Shown: positions 8,067 through 16,431 of the stretch, in pieces
Layout of the letters: every line of letters starts with the position of its first letter
How positions within the stretch are numbered: position 1 is the stretch's first letter
Virus record (IMG/VR): IMGVR_UViG_3300042569_001341
Coordinates: 1 to 28,180 of that record
Strand: one strand, 5' to 3'
Source of the DNA: a virus
DNA: 28,180 bases
Notes under the pieces: model-generated
What the model was told of the DNA's origin: nothing
The model's input: only the letters and a program-made list of their open reading frames with translations
Database searches by the model: none
Program-made: the position numbers and the translations under genes

Positions 8067-8202
8067 GTGGCCGAAGAACTTGAAGTCAAGCATACTATTT
8101 TGAAAAAACCATATAATTAGCACACAAGGCCACGTTTGGTCGTAAAAAACAAGATCACGAAACCTTATTAACCATTCTAGAGACTGTGAAAAAACACTTT
8201 GA
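8067..8202 (+). pseudogene. Decayed second copy of the 3' half of dsbA
   Basis: This stretch aligns with 4945-5082 of the intact dsbA gene at roughly three quarters of positions (hand count), including exact runs of 20 bases (4999-5018 and 8120-8139) and 19 bases (5028-5046 and 8149-8167). One base is missing near 8103-8110 and another close to the end, and an in-frame TAA follows the first shift, so it cannot encode the protein. The 5' half of dsbA is absent. The old stop TGA (8200-8202) still overlaps a TTG start for the radical SAM gene, mirroring the GTGA overlap after the intact copy. The two copies bracket the acyltransferase-ligase-binding protein cargo. Confidence 0.85.
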
Positions 8203-9242
8203 TTCCAATACTCATCCAAAACAAATTTGCCAAAAAAAAACTTTTTGGCAAATATTGTCTGGCTCCGTTTATACAAATAGCAATTGACATACACGGAAAC
8301 GTCAGACTGTGTGGATGTGATTCATGGATGCCCGCTGTGATTGGCAATATATTTATTTCAACTATCACAGAGATTTTGTCAAGCATTATGGCCCAGACTA
8401 TTAGGCAGTCTATAATCGACGGATCCTATGATTATTGCAACGAAAAACAATGCGGAATCATCAGACACAATCAACTTAATGATCGAGATAACTTGCCTCC
8501 CAAGGTACATTGGCAGATTGAAGATTCAAATAGATTCATAACACCTTATGAAATAGTATTGGCCGGAGATATAACTTGTAATTTAAGTTGCCCCAGCTGT
8601 CGTACCAGTGTGATCAAATCCAACGATGAGTTCAAAGAAAAACAAGAACAACTGGGCGATATTATGAGAAAACATTTGTTTTCAAAACCCACTAATGATA
8701 AAATCAATCTCACAGTCAGTACCAGCGGTGAAGTGTTTGCTAGTCCCATGTTGCTGAGATTTATTTCCAACATCAATGCCAACGACTTTCCAAACCTGAC
8801 ACTGACATTGCAAACAAATGGCTTGTTGGCTCCGAAGTTTTGGCACAAGCTGAACAATATGCAAAACAAAGTTAACAAAACCACAGTCACAGTCGACGCC
8901 GCAAGACCCGAAACATATAAAAAACTTCGTCGTGGTGGTGCATGGAAAGACATTGTGGCCGCATTAAGTTGGTTCAAAAACAAAAAACACGAAACTGGTA
9001 TGAAATTCCATACTCGCATAGTAGTACAACGGGACAATATTGATCAACTTGATGAATTTTACCATTTTTCTAAACAATTTGATGTAGATATTGTAGAATA
9101 TGGTAGAATTGGAGATTGGCATACCATGGACAATTTTCATGAAATTGATGTGCTTGACAGCAGTCATCCTAAATATCGTGAGGCCAGACAGGCCATGGAC
9201 CAAGTGTTACAGTACCAAGATGCCATGGCATGGGGTGGTTGA
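8199..9242 (+). CDS. Radical SAM protein with N-terminal SPASM-like domain
   Basis: This 347-residue protein carries the radical SAM cluster motif C127-x3-C131-x2-C134 (CNLSCPSCR), which binds the 4Fe-4S cluster that cleaves S-adenosylmethionine. Upstream, residues about 20-85 look like a SPASM auxiliary-cluster domain (CLAPFIQIAIDIHGNVRLCG, then C80 and C85). SPASM normally follows the barrel, so the order here is reversed. Barrel strands continue through TLTLQTNGL and TVTVDAARPETY. The start is uncertain: TTG at 8199 is the first possible start after a stop, it overlaps the dsbA remnant stop, and no clear ribosome site is seen. AT-rich. Substrate unknown; peptide or sugar modification are both possible. 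Confidence 0.72.
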   Translation: MIPILIQNKFAKKKLFGKYCLAPFIQIAIDIHGNVRLCGCDSWMPAVIGNIFISTITEILSSIMAQTIRQSIIDGSYDYCNEKQCGIIRHNQLNDRDNLPPKVHWQIEDSNRFITPYEIVLAGDITCNLSCPSCRTSVIKSNDEFKEKQEQLGDIMRKHLFSKPTNDKINLTVSTSGEVFASPMLLRFISNINANDFPNLTLTLQTNGLLAPKFWHKLNNMQNKVNKTTVTVDAARPETYKKLRRGGAWKDIVAALSWFKNKKHETGMKFHTRIVVQRDNIDQLDEFYHFSKQFDVDIVEYGRIGDWHTMDNFHEIDVLDSSHPKYREARQAMDQVLQYQDAMAWGG

Positions 9243-9255
9243 GGCATCATAAGTA

Positions 9256-9279
9256 TTCAAGAGTCGTTCACTCTAAGAA
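9256..9279 (+). promoter_or_regulatory. Small hairpin in the polymerase leader
   Basis: AGAGT (9260-9264) and ACTCT (9270-9274) pair around a CGTTC loop, with three further pairs (TTC/GAA) outside a small internal loop. It lies about 40 bases before the polymerase start. T4 gp43 represses its own translation through a leader hairpin, so this could be an analogous operator, but the sequence is different and the stem is weak. Confidence 0.25.
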
Positions 9280-9315
9280 CATGAATCATGGCCAACCAGC
9301 CACAAATGGAGACAG

Positions 9316-11976
9316 ATGAGTTATATTGACGCACTATTTGATCGTGAGCACGATCGTATTCACACTGTAGAACGCCGCAACGGCGAACGAGTATATAGAG
9401 AGTATCCTGCTAACTATATTTTTTACTATGATGATCCCCGCGGTAAATTCCAAAGTATCTATGGCACACCCGTATCAAGATTTTCAACACGCAATAACAA
9501 AGAGTTCCGCAAGGAGGTCCGCGTTCACAGCCATCGGCCGATTTATGAAAGTGACATCAACCCAATCTTTAGATGCCTTGAAGAAAACTACAAAGACCAA
9601 GATGCGCCTGAACTTCACACAGCGTTTTTTGACATTGAGGTGGCTTTTGATAAAGACCGCGGCTTCTCACCTGTATCGGACCCTTTTAATCCCATTACTG
9701 CGATTTCAGTCTATCTCGACTGGCTAGACCAACTGGTCACGCTGGCTGTGCCACCCAAACACTTGAGTTGGGATACTGCGCATGAACTGGTCCGAGACTT
9801 TGAAAACACAATCCTGTTTGCTGACGAAGCAGACATGATCAAAACATTCTTGGACTTGATTGATGATGCAGATGTGTTGAGTGGCTGGAACTCAGAAGGA
9901 TATGACATTCCCTATACTGTCAACAGATGTGTGCGAGTGTTGAGCAAAGATGACACACGTAAATTTTGTTTATGGGGGCAACTGCCCAAGAAGCGAGTGT
10001 TTGAACGCTTTGGTGCAGAGAATGAAACATATGACTTGATTGGTCGTGTGCATATGGACTATATGCAATTGTATCGCAAGTACACATATGAAGAACGTCA
10101 CAGTTATAGCCTTGATGCCATTTGTGAATACGAACTGGGCGAACGCAAGACACAGTTTGAAGGCACCTTGGATAGTTTGTATAACCAACACTTCAAAACA
10201 TTTATTGAATACAACCGCCAAGACACTTTGCTGATCGGCAAACTGGACAAGAAACTGCGCTTCTTGGATCTGGCCAACGAACTGGCACATGCCAACACAG
10301 TACTATTACAGACCACCATGGGTGCTGTGGCAGTAACTGAACAAGCCATCATTAACGAAGCTCATGAACGTGGCATGGTTGTGCCCAATCGCAAGCAACG
10401 ACTCACAGACGAAGACACACAGGCTGCAGGTGCTTATGTGGCCTATCCCAAGAAAGGTGTGCATGAGTGGATCGGATCAGTGGATATCAACAGTTTGTAT
10501 CCCAGTGCAATTCGCGCCATGAACATGGGTCCAGAGACTGTGGTAGGACAACTGCGCCAGACCATGACTGATCGATTGATCAAGAGCAACATGGCCAAGG
10601 GACAGAGTTTTGCGGCTGCCTGGGAAGGTATCTTTGCCAGTTTAGAATACACAGCCGTGATGAATCAAGAGCGTGGCACTGAGATCACAATTGACTGGGA
10701 GTCGGGTGAAGAGTCAGTACACTCAGCCGCCGAGATTTGGAACATTATCTTTGACTCCAACCAACCTTGGATCCTGACTGCTAATGGTACTATTCTTACA
10801 TTTGAGAAGAAGGGTATCATTCCCGGCTTGCTAGAGCGTTGGTATCGTGAACGGCAAGAACTACAAGCTCGGAAGAAGGACGCAAAAGATGCCAAAGAAA
10901 TTGCTTTCTGGGACAAACGACAACTGGTTAAAAAGATTAACCTCAACAGTCTCTACGGGGCTATTCTTAACCCGGGTTGTAGGTTCTTTGACAAACGTAT
11001 TGGACAGTCAACAACACTTACTGGTCGTTCAATTGCCAGGCACATGGACGCTCATCTTAATGAGTGTATCACAGGCGAATACGACCATGTGGGAAAAGCA
11101 GTTATATATGGTGACACAGACTCGTGTTATTTCTCCGCGTGGCCGGTCCTCAAGACCGAAGTTGAAGAAGGCCGGATGGCATGGTCAAAAGAAACTTGTA
11201 TTCAACTGTATGACAGCCTTGCTGAGCAGGTCAACAAAAGTTTTCCCGCCTTCATGGAACAGGCTTTCCATTGTCCACGGGACATGGGTGAATTAATCAA
11301 GTGCGGTCGTGAAACTGTGGCAGATCGCGGATTGTTTATTACCAAGAAGCGTTATGCTGTCAACGCCATTGACATTGAAGGCAAGCGCCTGGATGTTGAA
11401 GGCAAGATTGGCAAAACCAAAGCCACAGGACTTGACTTAAAGCGTAGTGACACTCCTAAAGTTATTCAGGACTTCTTGTTAGAAATTCTAAATAAACTAC
11501 TTGCTGGTGCTGGCAAGGATGAGATTGTAGAACGTATCCGTGAATTCAAATACGAGTTCACGGAGCGTCCGGGTTGGGAGAAAGGTTCACCCAAGCGTGT
11601 GAACAACTTGACCAAGTATGCGGCAGAGGAAACTCGATTGGGCAAAGCAAACATGCCAGGACATGTGCGAGCCGCAATCAACTGGAACAACATGCGAAAG
11701 ATGAACAGCGACAACTACTCAATGGCCATTGTTGATGGTATGAAAACTATTGTGTGTAAACTCAAGTCAAATGCACTTGGGTGGACCAGCATTGGGTATC
11801 CTACAGATGAGCAAAGACTGCCCACTTGGTTCACTGAGTTGCCGTTTGATGATTCAGAGATGGAAGCCACTGTGGTGGATGGCAAGGTTGATAACTTGTT
11901 AGGTGTGCTAGACTGGGATCTAGCATCAGCAACCAACACAGAAAATACATTTACTAACTTATTTGATTTTGAATGA
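9316..11976 (+). CDS. 43: Family B replicative DNA polymerase (gp43 type)
   Basis: This 886-residue protein is close in length to T4 gp43. The proofreading exonuclease is intact: Exo I FFDIE (D106, E108), Exo II WNSEGYD (N192, D197) and Exo III YNRQD (Y299, D303). The polymerase palm has motif A DINSLYPSA (D390), motif B KINLNSLYG (K540 to G548) and motif C YGDTDS (D600, D602), plus a KKRY element. The C-terminus TFTNLFDFE resembles the clamp-binding tail of RB69/T4 polymerases. The start has GGAGA 4 bases upstream. The last codon overlaps the next gene's ATG. It is the main phage replicase, working with the clamp encoded downstream at 12949. Confidence 0.97.
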   Translation: MSYIDALFDREHDRIHTVERRNGERVYREYPANYIFYYDDPRGKFQSIYGTPVSRFSTRNNKEFRKEVRVHSHRPIYESDINPIFRCLEENYKDQDAPELHTAFFDIEVAFDKDRGFSPVSDPFNPITAISVYLDWLDQLVTLAVPPKHLSWDTAHELVRDFENTILFADEADMIKTFLDLIDDADVLSGWNSEGYDIPYTVNRCVRVLSKDDTRKFCLWGQLPKKRVFERFGAENETYDLIGRVHMDYMQLYRKYTYEERHSYSLDAICEYELGERKTQFEGTLDSLYNQHFKTFIEYNRQDTLLIGKLDKKLRFLDLANELAHANTVLLQTTMGAVAVTEQAIINEAHERGMVVPNRKQRLTDEDTQAAGAYVAYPKKGVHEWIGSVDINSLYPSAIRAMNMGPETVVGQLRQTMTDRLIKSNMAKGQSFAAAWEGIFASLEYTAVMNQERGTEITIDWESGEESVHSAAEIWNIIFDSNQPWILTANGTILTFEKKGIIPGLLERWYRERQELQARKKDAKDAKEIAFWDKRQLVKKINLNSLYGAILNPGCRFFDKRIGQSTTLTGRSIARHMDAHLNECITGEYDHVGKAVIYGDTDSCYFSAWPVLKTEVEEGRMAWSKETCIQLYDSLAEQVNKSFPAFMEQAFHCPRDMGELIKCGRETVADRGLFITKKRYAVNAIDIEGKRLDVEGKIGKTKATGLDLKRSDTPKVIQDFLLEILNKLLAGAGKDEIVERIREFKYEFTERPGWEKGSPKRVNNLTKYAAEETRLGKANMPGHVRAAINWNNMRKMNSDNYSMAIVDGMKTIVCKLKSNALGWTSIGYPTDEQRLPTWFTELPFDDSEMEATVVDGKVDNLLGVLDWDLASATNTENTFTNLFDFE

Positions 11977-12917
11977 AACTTAGCGATATTGTTGCAAAAT
12001 TAAATTTACTTGACTCACTTGATGTTGCAACTGAATGTGCTACAGCCACGGGCACAGTAAACCACATTGCATACGCGGTGACTGAACATGCTGAACCATA
12101 TCAAACTGCCAGAGATAATATAATAAAAACTCATAATGAATTGACCAACAACATTGCAAAATTTTCTGCACAAGTCGAATCTCTAAAAAAAGAATTGAGA
12201 TCAGAAATAGAACAACATGAACAAGAATATTTGGTCAATAGTTTCCGTGTGTACCAAGAAGAAATGATTCATGACACCGCAGACACCATTCTAAATAGAC
12301 GAATGCGAATAAACGATGATGATGATTTGATGTTACGATCACGTCTTAGAAATCTAACCGACTGGCGATTGCCTGGAATGATCATCCGTCCTGGAGTGGA
12401 AACCTATATTGAAGAGATGGTGCCGTTGGATCCACTGTATGTAGTTGATCACGATCTGGCGCTGATCCGCCCTGCAATAAGCAAGTTCACCCCAGAATAT
12501 CAACAGAGATTGCGGGAGTATGTGATTAATGACTGGACGGATGATCCCATTTTAGACAAACTGCCCAACAACCAGTTTGGTACAATATTTGCCTATCATT
12601 ATTTTAATCACAAACCCATGCCGATAATTTGCAAATTTCTTACTGAATTTTATCAAAAACTACGACCTGGCGGCACTGTGCTTATGACCTATAACAACTG
12701 CGATCGAGCACATGGAGTAGTTCGTGCTGAGCATGCATGGATGCTGTATACTCCTCGGCGGCTTATTGAACAGCATGCCATTGATGTAGGATTTGAGTTG
12801 GCCACGGCTTATGATGGCAAGGGAGATGTAAGTTGGATAGAGTTTCGTAAGCCTGGAGATATTGTTTCTCTTAGAGGCGGGCAGACTTTAGCCAAAGTAC
12901 TTGTGAAAACTGAATAA
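11973..12917 (+). CDS. Degenerate methyltransferase-like protein with coiled coil
   Basis: In this 314-residue protein, residues about 50-85 form a charged coiled coil (NIAKFSAQVESLKKELRSEI). The rest resembles a class I SAM-dependent methyltransferase fold: YVVDHDLALI sits where motif I would be, FGTIFAYHYFNH resembles the strand-4 region, and FYQKLRPGGTVLMTYNNCDR matches the usual post-I helix-strand. The glycine-rich motif I is missing, so SAM binding is doubtful. The start overlaps the polymerase stop (ATGA), and the clamp gene follows after a promoter, so it is lodged inside the replication module. A scaffold or modified-DNA reader role is possible. Function unassigned. Confidence 0.6.
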   Translation: MKLSDIVAKLNLLDSLDVATECATATGTVNHIAYAVTEHAEPYQTARDNIIKTHNELTNNIAKFSAQVESLKKELRSEIEQHEQEYLVNSFRVYQEEMIHDTADTILNRRMRINDDDDLMLRSRLRNLTDWRLPGMIIRPGVETYIEEMVPLDPLYVVDHDLALIRPAISKFTPEYQQRLREYVINDWTDDPILDKLPNNQFGTIFAYHYFNHKPMPIICKFLTEFYQKLRPGGTVLMTYNNCDRAHGVVRAEHAWMLYTPRRLIEQHAIDVGFELATAYDGKGDVSWIEFRKPGDIVSLRGGQTLAKVLVKTE

Positions 12918-12943
12918 AACCTGTATACTTTAAACTTAGGAGA
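12901..12943 (+). promoter_or_regulatory. Sigma70-type promoter and RBS for the clamp operon
   Basis: TTGTGA (12901-12906), a 17-base spacer and TATACT (12924-12929) make a good host-type promoter, followed by AGGAGA (12938-12943) 5 bases before the clamp ATG. It would start an early or middle transcript covering clamp, the DpdA-like gene and the genes behind them. Confidence 0.6.
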
Positions 12944-12948
12944 AACTT

Positions 12949-13671
12949 ATGAGAGATTACTTATTAGACTTGGTAGAACACACTTACGACCTTGGTTGTA
13001 TTGACCTGGTTAAGATTGTTGGAGACACCAGCAAGACCGAAATTGTGGGATTGGCAGAAGATTTGAGTGTGGTCATTCGCGGCAACTTCCACAACCCTGT
13101 GGCAGACTTTGTGGGCACATTTGGCATGCCTAACTTGGGCAAACTAAAGACCTTGCTGAACTTGCAAGAGTACCGGGAAGATGCCAAACTCACTATCACC
13201 AAACGTGCAGACGGTGAACCAGATGGTATTACATTTGAAAACAAAATTGGCGACTTTAAGAACAACTATCGTTTCATGGCCTCGGGCATTGTAAACGAAA
13301 AACTAAAGACTGCCAAGATCCGCCCTGTGACCTGGCACATTGAGTTTGAACCAACCAATGCAGCCGTTCAGCGAATGAAGTGGCAAATGAGTGCCAACGC
13401 AGAAGAAGCCAACTTCCAGGCCAAAACTGAAAACGGTGATCTCAAGTTTTTCTTTGGTGATCACTCAACCCACTCAGGTAACTTTGTGTTCCACCCAGGT
13501 GTGAGTGGTCAACTCAAACGTGCATGGTCTTGGCCAGCCAAACAGTTTGTGAGCATCATGGACTTGACTGGTGACAAGAAAGTTCGCATCTCGGATGATG
13601 GTGCCGCAGAAATCACAGTTGATTCTGGACTAGCAGTATATCAATATCTATTACCAGCACAAAGCAAATAA
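12949..13671 (+). CDS. 45: Sliding clamp (gp45-like)
   Basis: This 240-residue protein is close in size to T4 gp45 (228). It has the alternating beta-strand text of processivity clamps, an internal FNP-like TWHIEFEPTN region and the end DSGLAVYQYLLPAQSK, which is typical of T4-like marine and freshwater phage clamps. The trimeric ring holds the polymerase on DNA and, in T4, also activates late transcription. A strong ribosome site and a consensus-like promoter precede it. Its stop overlaps the start of the DpdA-like gene (TAATG), so the two proteins are made together. Confidence 0.85.
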   Translation: MRDYLLDLVEHTYDLGCIDLVKIVGDTSKTEIVGLAEDLSVVIRGNFHNPVADFVGTFGMPNLGKLKTLLNLQEYREDAKLTITKRADGEPDGITFENKIGDFKNNYRFMASGIVNEKLKTAKIRPVTWHIEFEPTNAAVQRMKWQMSANAEEANFQAKTENGDLKFFFGDHSTHSGNFVFHPGVSGQLKRAWSWPAKQFVSIMDLTGDKKVRISDDGAAEITVDSGLAVYQYLLPAQSK

Positions 13672-15236
13672 TGACTGACCCTGTTGTTCAAGACAACTTA
13701 ACCGCCAAGCAGTTGGACTATGCAATTTTTCTCCCAGCTATCTCGGGGTTTTATGCTACATTCATAGGCAAGCAAAGGAATGAACCATATGTGGATCCGG
13801 CTCGACTTCCTCAGAGTCTTACTGATATGGAGCAACTTAATTGGCTCAACAGCACCAAAGCTCTTTTCCCGTACAAGTGGTCACTCTACTCAGGAGGCCA
13901 TGCTAACCTCGATCTTGCAAAACAAGACTGGTCAGAGGACATGGTGCGGTCCCGAGAGCCTGGAACGTTTATTCTGGGAGACTCTGGAGGGTTCCAGATT
14001 GCCAAGGGTCTTTGGGAAGGCGATTGGAAAGCCAACTCAGGTTGTGCCAAGGCTCAAAAGAAACGAAGTCTGATCTTAAACTGGTTAGACAATGTAGCAG
14101 ACTATGGTATGATCTTGGATATTCCCACATGGGTTATTCACGACAAGAAGGCATCAGCGGCTTGTCAGATCACCACACTACAAGAAGCAGTAGACGCTAC
14201 CAAGTTCAACAACGAGTACTTCATGAAATACCGCAAAGGTGTTGCCAACGGCGGTGCCAAGTTCTTGAATGTGTTGCAAGGCGATAACCATACGTCAGCA
14301 GACCAATGGTATGAAACCATGAAGGAATACTGCGATCCTGCCAAGTATCCAGACACACACTTCAATGGTTGGTCGATGGGTGGACAGAACATGTGTGACG
14401 TACACCTGGTGCTTCGCAGACTGGTAGCACTACGCTATGACAATTTACTTCAAGAAGGCCGACATGATTGGATGCACTTCTTGGGAACCTCCAAACTGGA
14501 GTGGGCTGTTTTATTAACTGTAATCCAAAGGGCTGTAAGAAAATATGTCAATCCAAACTTCACAATCTCGTTTGACTGCGCCAGTCCGTTCCTTGCAACA
14601 GCAAACGGACAGGTCTACTTTGAAAATGTCTTTGAACACGATAGCAAATGGTCGTATCGCATGGCTCCTTCAGCCGATGACAAAAAATATTCCACAGACA
14701 CACGCAAGTGGGGAACAGGCGTAGTAGCAGATGGTATCTATCCACGTTGGGAAGATTCACCTATTAGTGATCTGCTCAAGATGAAAGATATTTGCATCTA
14801 CAAACCTGGCGATCTAAATAAGATTGGTAAAGAAGGCAAGACATCCTGGGATAGTTTCTCATATGCTTTGCTCATGGGCCATAATGTTTGGATGCACTTG
14901 ACAGCAGTACAAGAAGCCAATCGGCGTTTTGATGCAGGAGAACATCCTGCCATGATGCGTCGTAGTGGTGGCGACTATGCCAAGTTTGAAGACATTGTGG
15001 AAGCAATCTTTGCGGCATCAGATCGCGAGACTGCCGACGCTATTATCGAAGAGTATGACACATATTGGATGGAGATTGTGGGCACACGAGGGTTCAAAGG
15101 CAAAAAGACCAAAAATGCTCGTACACAATTCAATGCATTGTTTGAATTCGAAGAAACTGAGACTGTACAACCAAATGATGATAGTGTACAATTAGACACA
15201 TCAGCATTAGATCAATTAGAAAATGAACAGACCTGA
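13671..15236 (+). CDS. dpdA: DpdA-like DNA guanine transglycosylase
   Basis: This 521-residue protein is related to tRNA-guanine transglycosylase (TGT). GDSGGFQ (D104) matches the TGT SDSGGFQ loop with its general base. NVLQGDN (about 200-206) and GWSMGGQ (233-239) match the substrate-binding VQGG and AIGGL regions. FDCASPF (D302) matches the TGT FDCV segment that carries the nucleophilic aspartate. The TGT CxCxxC zinc site is not visible, a known divergence in DNA-acting relatives. In phages, DpdA proteins exchange guanine in DNA for 7-deazaguanines. The C-terminal tail (484-495, RTQFNALFEFEE) resembles a clamp-binding peptide. The start overlaps the clamp stop. The partner enzymes FolE, QueD and QueE lie downstream in this window. 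Confidence 0.82.
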   Translation: MTDPVVQDNLTAKQLDYAIFLPAISGFYATFIGKQRNEPYVDPARLPQSLTDMEQLNWLNSTKALFPYKWSLYSGGHANLDLAKQDWSEDMVRSREPGTFILGDSGGFQIAKGLWEGDWKANSGCAKAQKKRSLILNWLDNVADYGMILDIPTWVIHDKKASAACQITTLQEAVDATKFNNEYFMKYRKGVANGGAKFLNVLQGDNHTSADQWYETMKEYCDPAKYPDTHFNGWSMGGQNMCDVHLVLRRLVALRYDNLLQEGRHDWMHFLGTSKLEWAVLLTVIQRAVRKYVNPNFTISFDCASPFLATANGQVYFENVFEHDSKWSYRMAPSADDKKYSTDTRKWGTGVVADGIYPRWEDSPISDLLKMKDICIYKPGDLNKIGKEGKTSWDSFSYALLMGHNVWMHLTAVQEANRRFDAGEHPAMMRRSGGDYAKFEDIVEAIFAASDRETADAIIEEYDTYWMEIVGTRGFKGKKTKNARTQFNALFEFEETETVQPNDDSVQLDTSALDQLENEQT

Positions 15237-15750
15237 CCACGAAAATGTCAACTTCTTTGTAGGCACCGAAGTTGAGCGCACCCCGGCATTTGGCCGACGC
15301 ACTTTGTTTATTGTGGGTTGGCAACCCGTACTTGAAATTGTCAAACTACTAGCCAAACACAACTCCTACGAAGACAAGTCCAAGCACATCGAGCACATCT
15401 TCTTTGGTGCCAATCACAGTTTTCATCCTGCCAACAGACTGGAATGGCAACGTTGGGAAAGCATGATCGAACCGTTCTTGCGTGACGGTCACCTGTGTAG
15501 TCTAGATATTCCAATCACTCACGTGGAAGAATTTAACGACGGCCCACTCTGTGACTACAACAACTTCATTCCACAGATTCGAGTAAGTATACCATATACA
15601 AAACTATGGAATTATAATACAATGTTAAAAATAGACGACAAAGACTTTGACGCTACCAATCCCGGCGTTTGGTGTCACAGTTTGCATGGACTAATGAGCC
15701 GTAGAACATTTACTTCATGGGATGATTACAAGGGAGATTCAACATTATGA
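15223..15750 (+). CDS. Conserved unknown in the DpdA operon
   Basis: This 175-residue protein is not recognised. The N-terminus NFFVGTEVERTPAFGRRTLFIVG and the later HIEHIFFGANHSFHP suggest alternating strands and helices of an alpha/beta fold. The C-terminal part (IPQIRVSIPYTKLWNYNT, then TNPGVWCHSLHGL) is rich in conserved-looking Trp, Cys and His. It overlaps the end of the DpdA-like gene by 14 bases, and its own stop overlaps the next ATG, so it is made with the modification machinery. A role in handling or transferring the modified base is a guess from position only. Confidence 0.75.
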   Translation: MNRPDHENVNFFVGTEVERTPAFGRRTLFIVGWQPVLEIVKLLAKHNSYEDKSKHIEHIFFGANHSFHPANRLEWQRWESMIEPFLRDGHLCSLDIPITHVEEFNDGPLCDYNNFIPQIRVSIPYTKLWNYNTMLKIDDKDFDATNPGVWCHSLHGLMSRRTFTSWDDYKGDSTL

Positions 15751-16199
15751 ACCAACGAGACCAATCACTGGCAGAACAGCGTGAACGAATCATGAGTCAA
15801 GCAGAACGTAAAATTTGGGTCACATTCCGCAAAGAAGGCATTCATTGCTATCCTGCGGCTGCCACCGATCCTGCATTAAAGACCGGAGACGAGTATGATG
15901 TGAGTTTCCTTGGCTCACCTCATCGCCACATATTCCATTTTAGAGTGTGGATTGATGTGCTACACAATGATCGTGACATTGAGTTTATCCAGTTCAAACG
16001 CTGGTTAGAAAATTTGTACAAAGATGGCATCTTGCAACTGGATTATAAGAGTTGTGAAATGATGGCTGATGACTTGTACGCTGAAATTGCCGCACGTTAT
16101 CCCGACCGTGCTGTATGGATTGAGGTTGCCGAAGACGGTGAGAATGGCGCCTTGGTCAAATATGAAATCACTCGCCCTAGTCTTTCAATTAAAATCTAA
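15747..16199 (+). CDS. QueD/PTPS-like T-fold protein (divergent)
   Basis: This 150-residue protein follows the T-fold layout of 6-pyruvoyl-tetrahydropterin synthase and QueD: an early strand ending in GIHCYP, a His cluster at PHRHIFHFRVWIDV, the strand-helix DIEFIQFKRWLENL (compare QueD WIIDFAELK), a helix after SCEMMADDLYAEIA (compare NPTSEVLAKWI) and the closing strand AVWIEVAEDGENG with a substrate-anchoring Glu position. The usual DH pair is replaced by DY, so it may not have standard QueD chemistry. It lies directly behind the DpdA-like gene, and a second QueD-like gene is at 22046. The reading rests on pattern alone; it could be another T-fold enzyme or a non-catalytic partner. Confidence 0.6.
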   Translation: MNQRDQSLAEQRERIMSQAERKIWVTFRKEGIHCYPAAATDPALKTGDEYDVSFLGSPHRHIFHFRVWIDVLHNDRDIEFIQFKRWLENLYKDGILQLDYKSCEMMADDLYAEIAARYPDRAVWIEVAEDGENGALVKYEITRPSLSIKI

Positions 16200-16209
16200 A
16201 GGAAATTAT

Positions 16210-16431
16210 ATGGCCAAGCCATCAATCAAATCCAATCCACGTGTGGCTGAGATATTTAATGATCTCGAAGTGTTCATGGAGTTCTGTCAAGACTATGGAT
16301 ATCGTTACAACGAATCGGACCTGTATAACTTCAAGAGTTATGCATGGCAACAGTTTAACAAATGGCATCAAGGCAAAAACGCCAAGAACATGTGGAGCGA
16401 GGACACACGTAGACTTGCTGGAAGGTTCTAA
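16210..16431 (+). CDS. Small unrecognised phage protein
   Basis: This is a 73-residue basic, aromatic-rich protein. The ATG at 16210 is preferred because AAAGGAAATTAT lies just before it; the longer open frame from 16069 overlaps the previous gene in another frame. The C-terminal MWSEDTRRLAGRF gives it a distinctive end. It contains no known motif. Its stop overlaps the following glycosyltransferase start (TAATG), so it belongs to the same operon. Confidence 0.7.
   Translation: MAKPSIKSNPRVAEIFNDLEVFMEFCQDYGYRYNESDLYNFKSYAWQQFNKWHQGKNAKNMWSEDTRRLAGRF

Noticed and set aside
4945-8202. dsbA duplication as ends of an insertion sequence or transposon
   Set aside because: The copies are in direct orientation, coding in origin, and there is no transposase or terminal inverted repeat between them.
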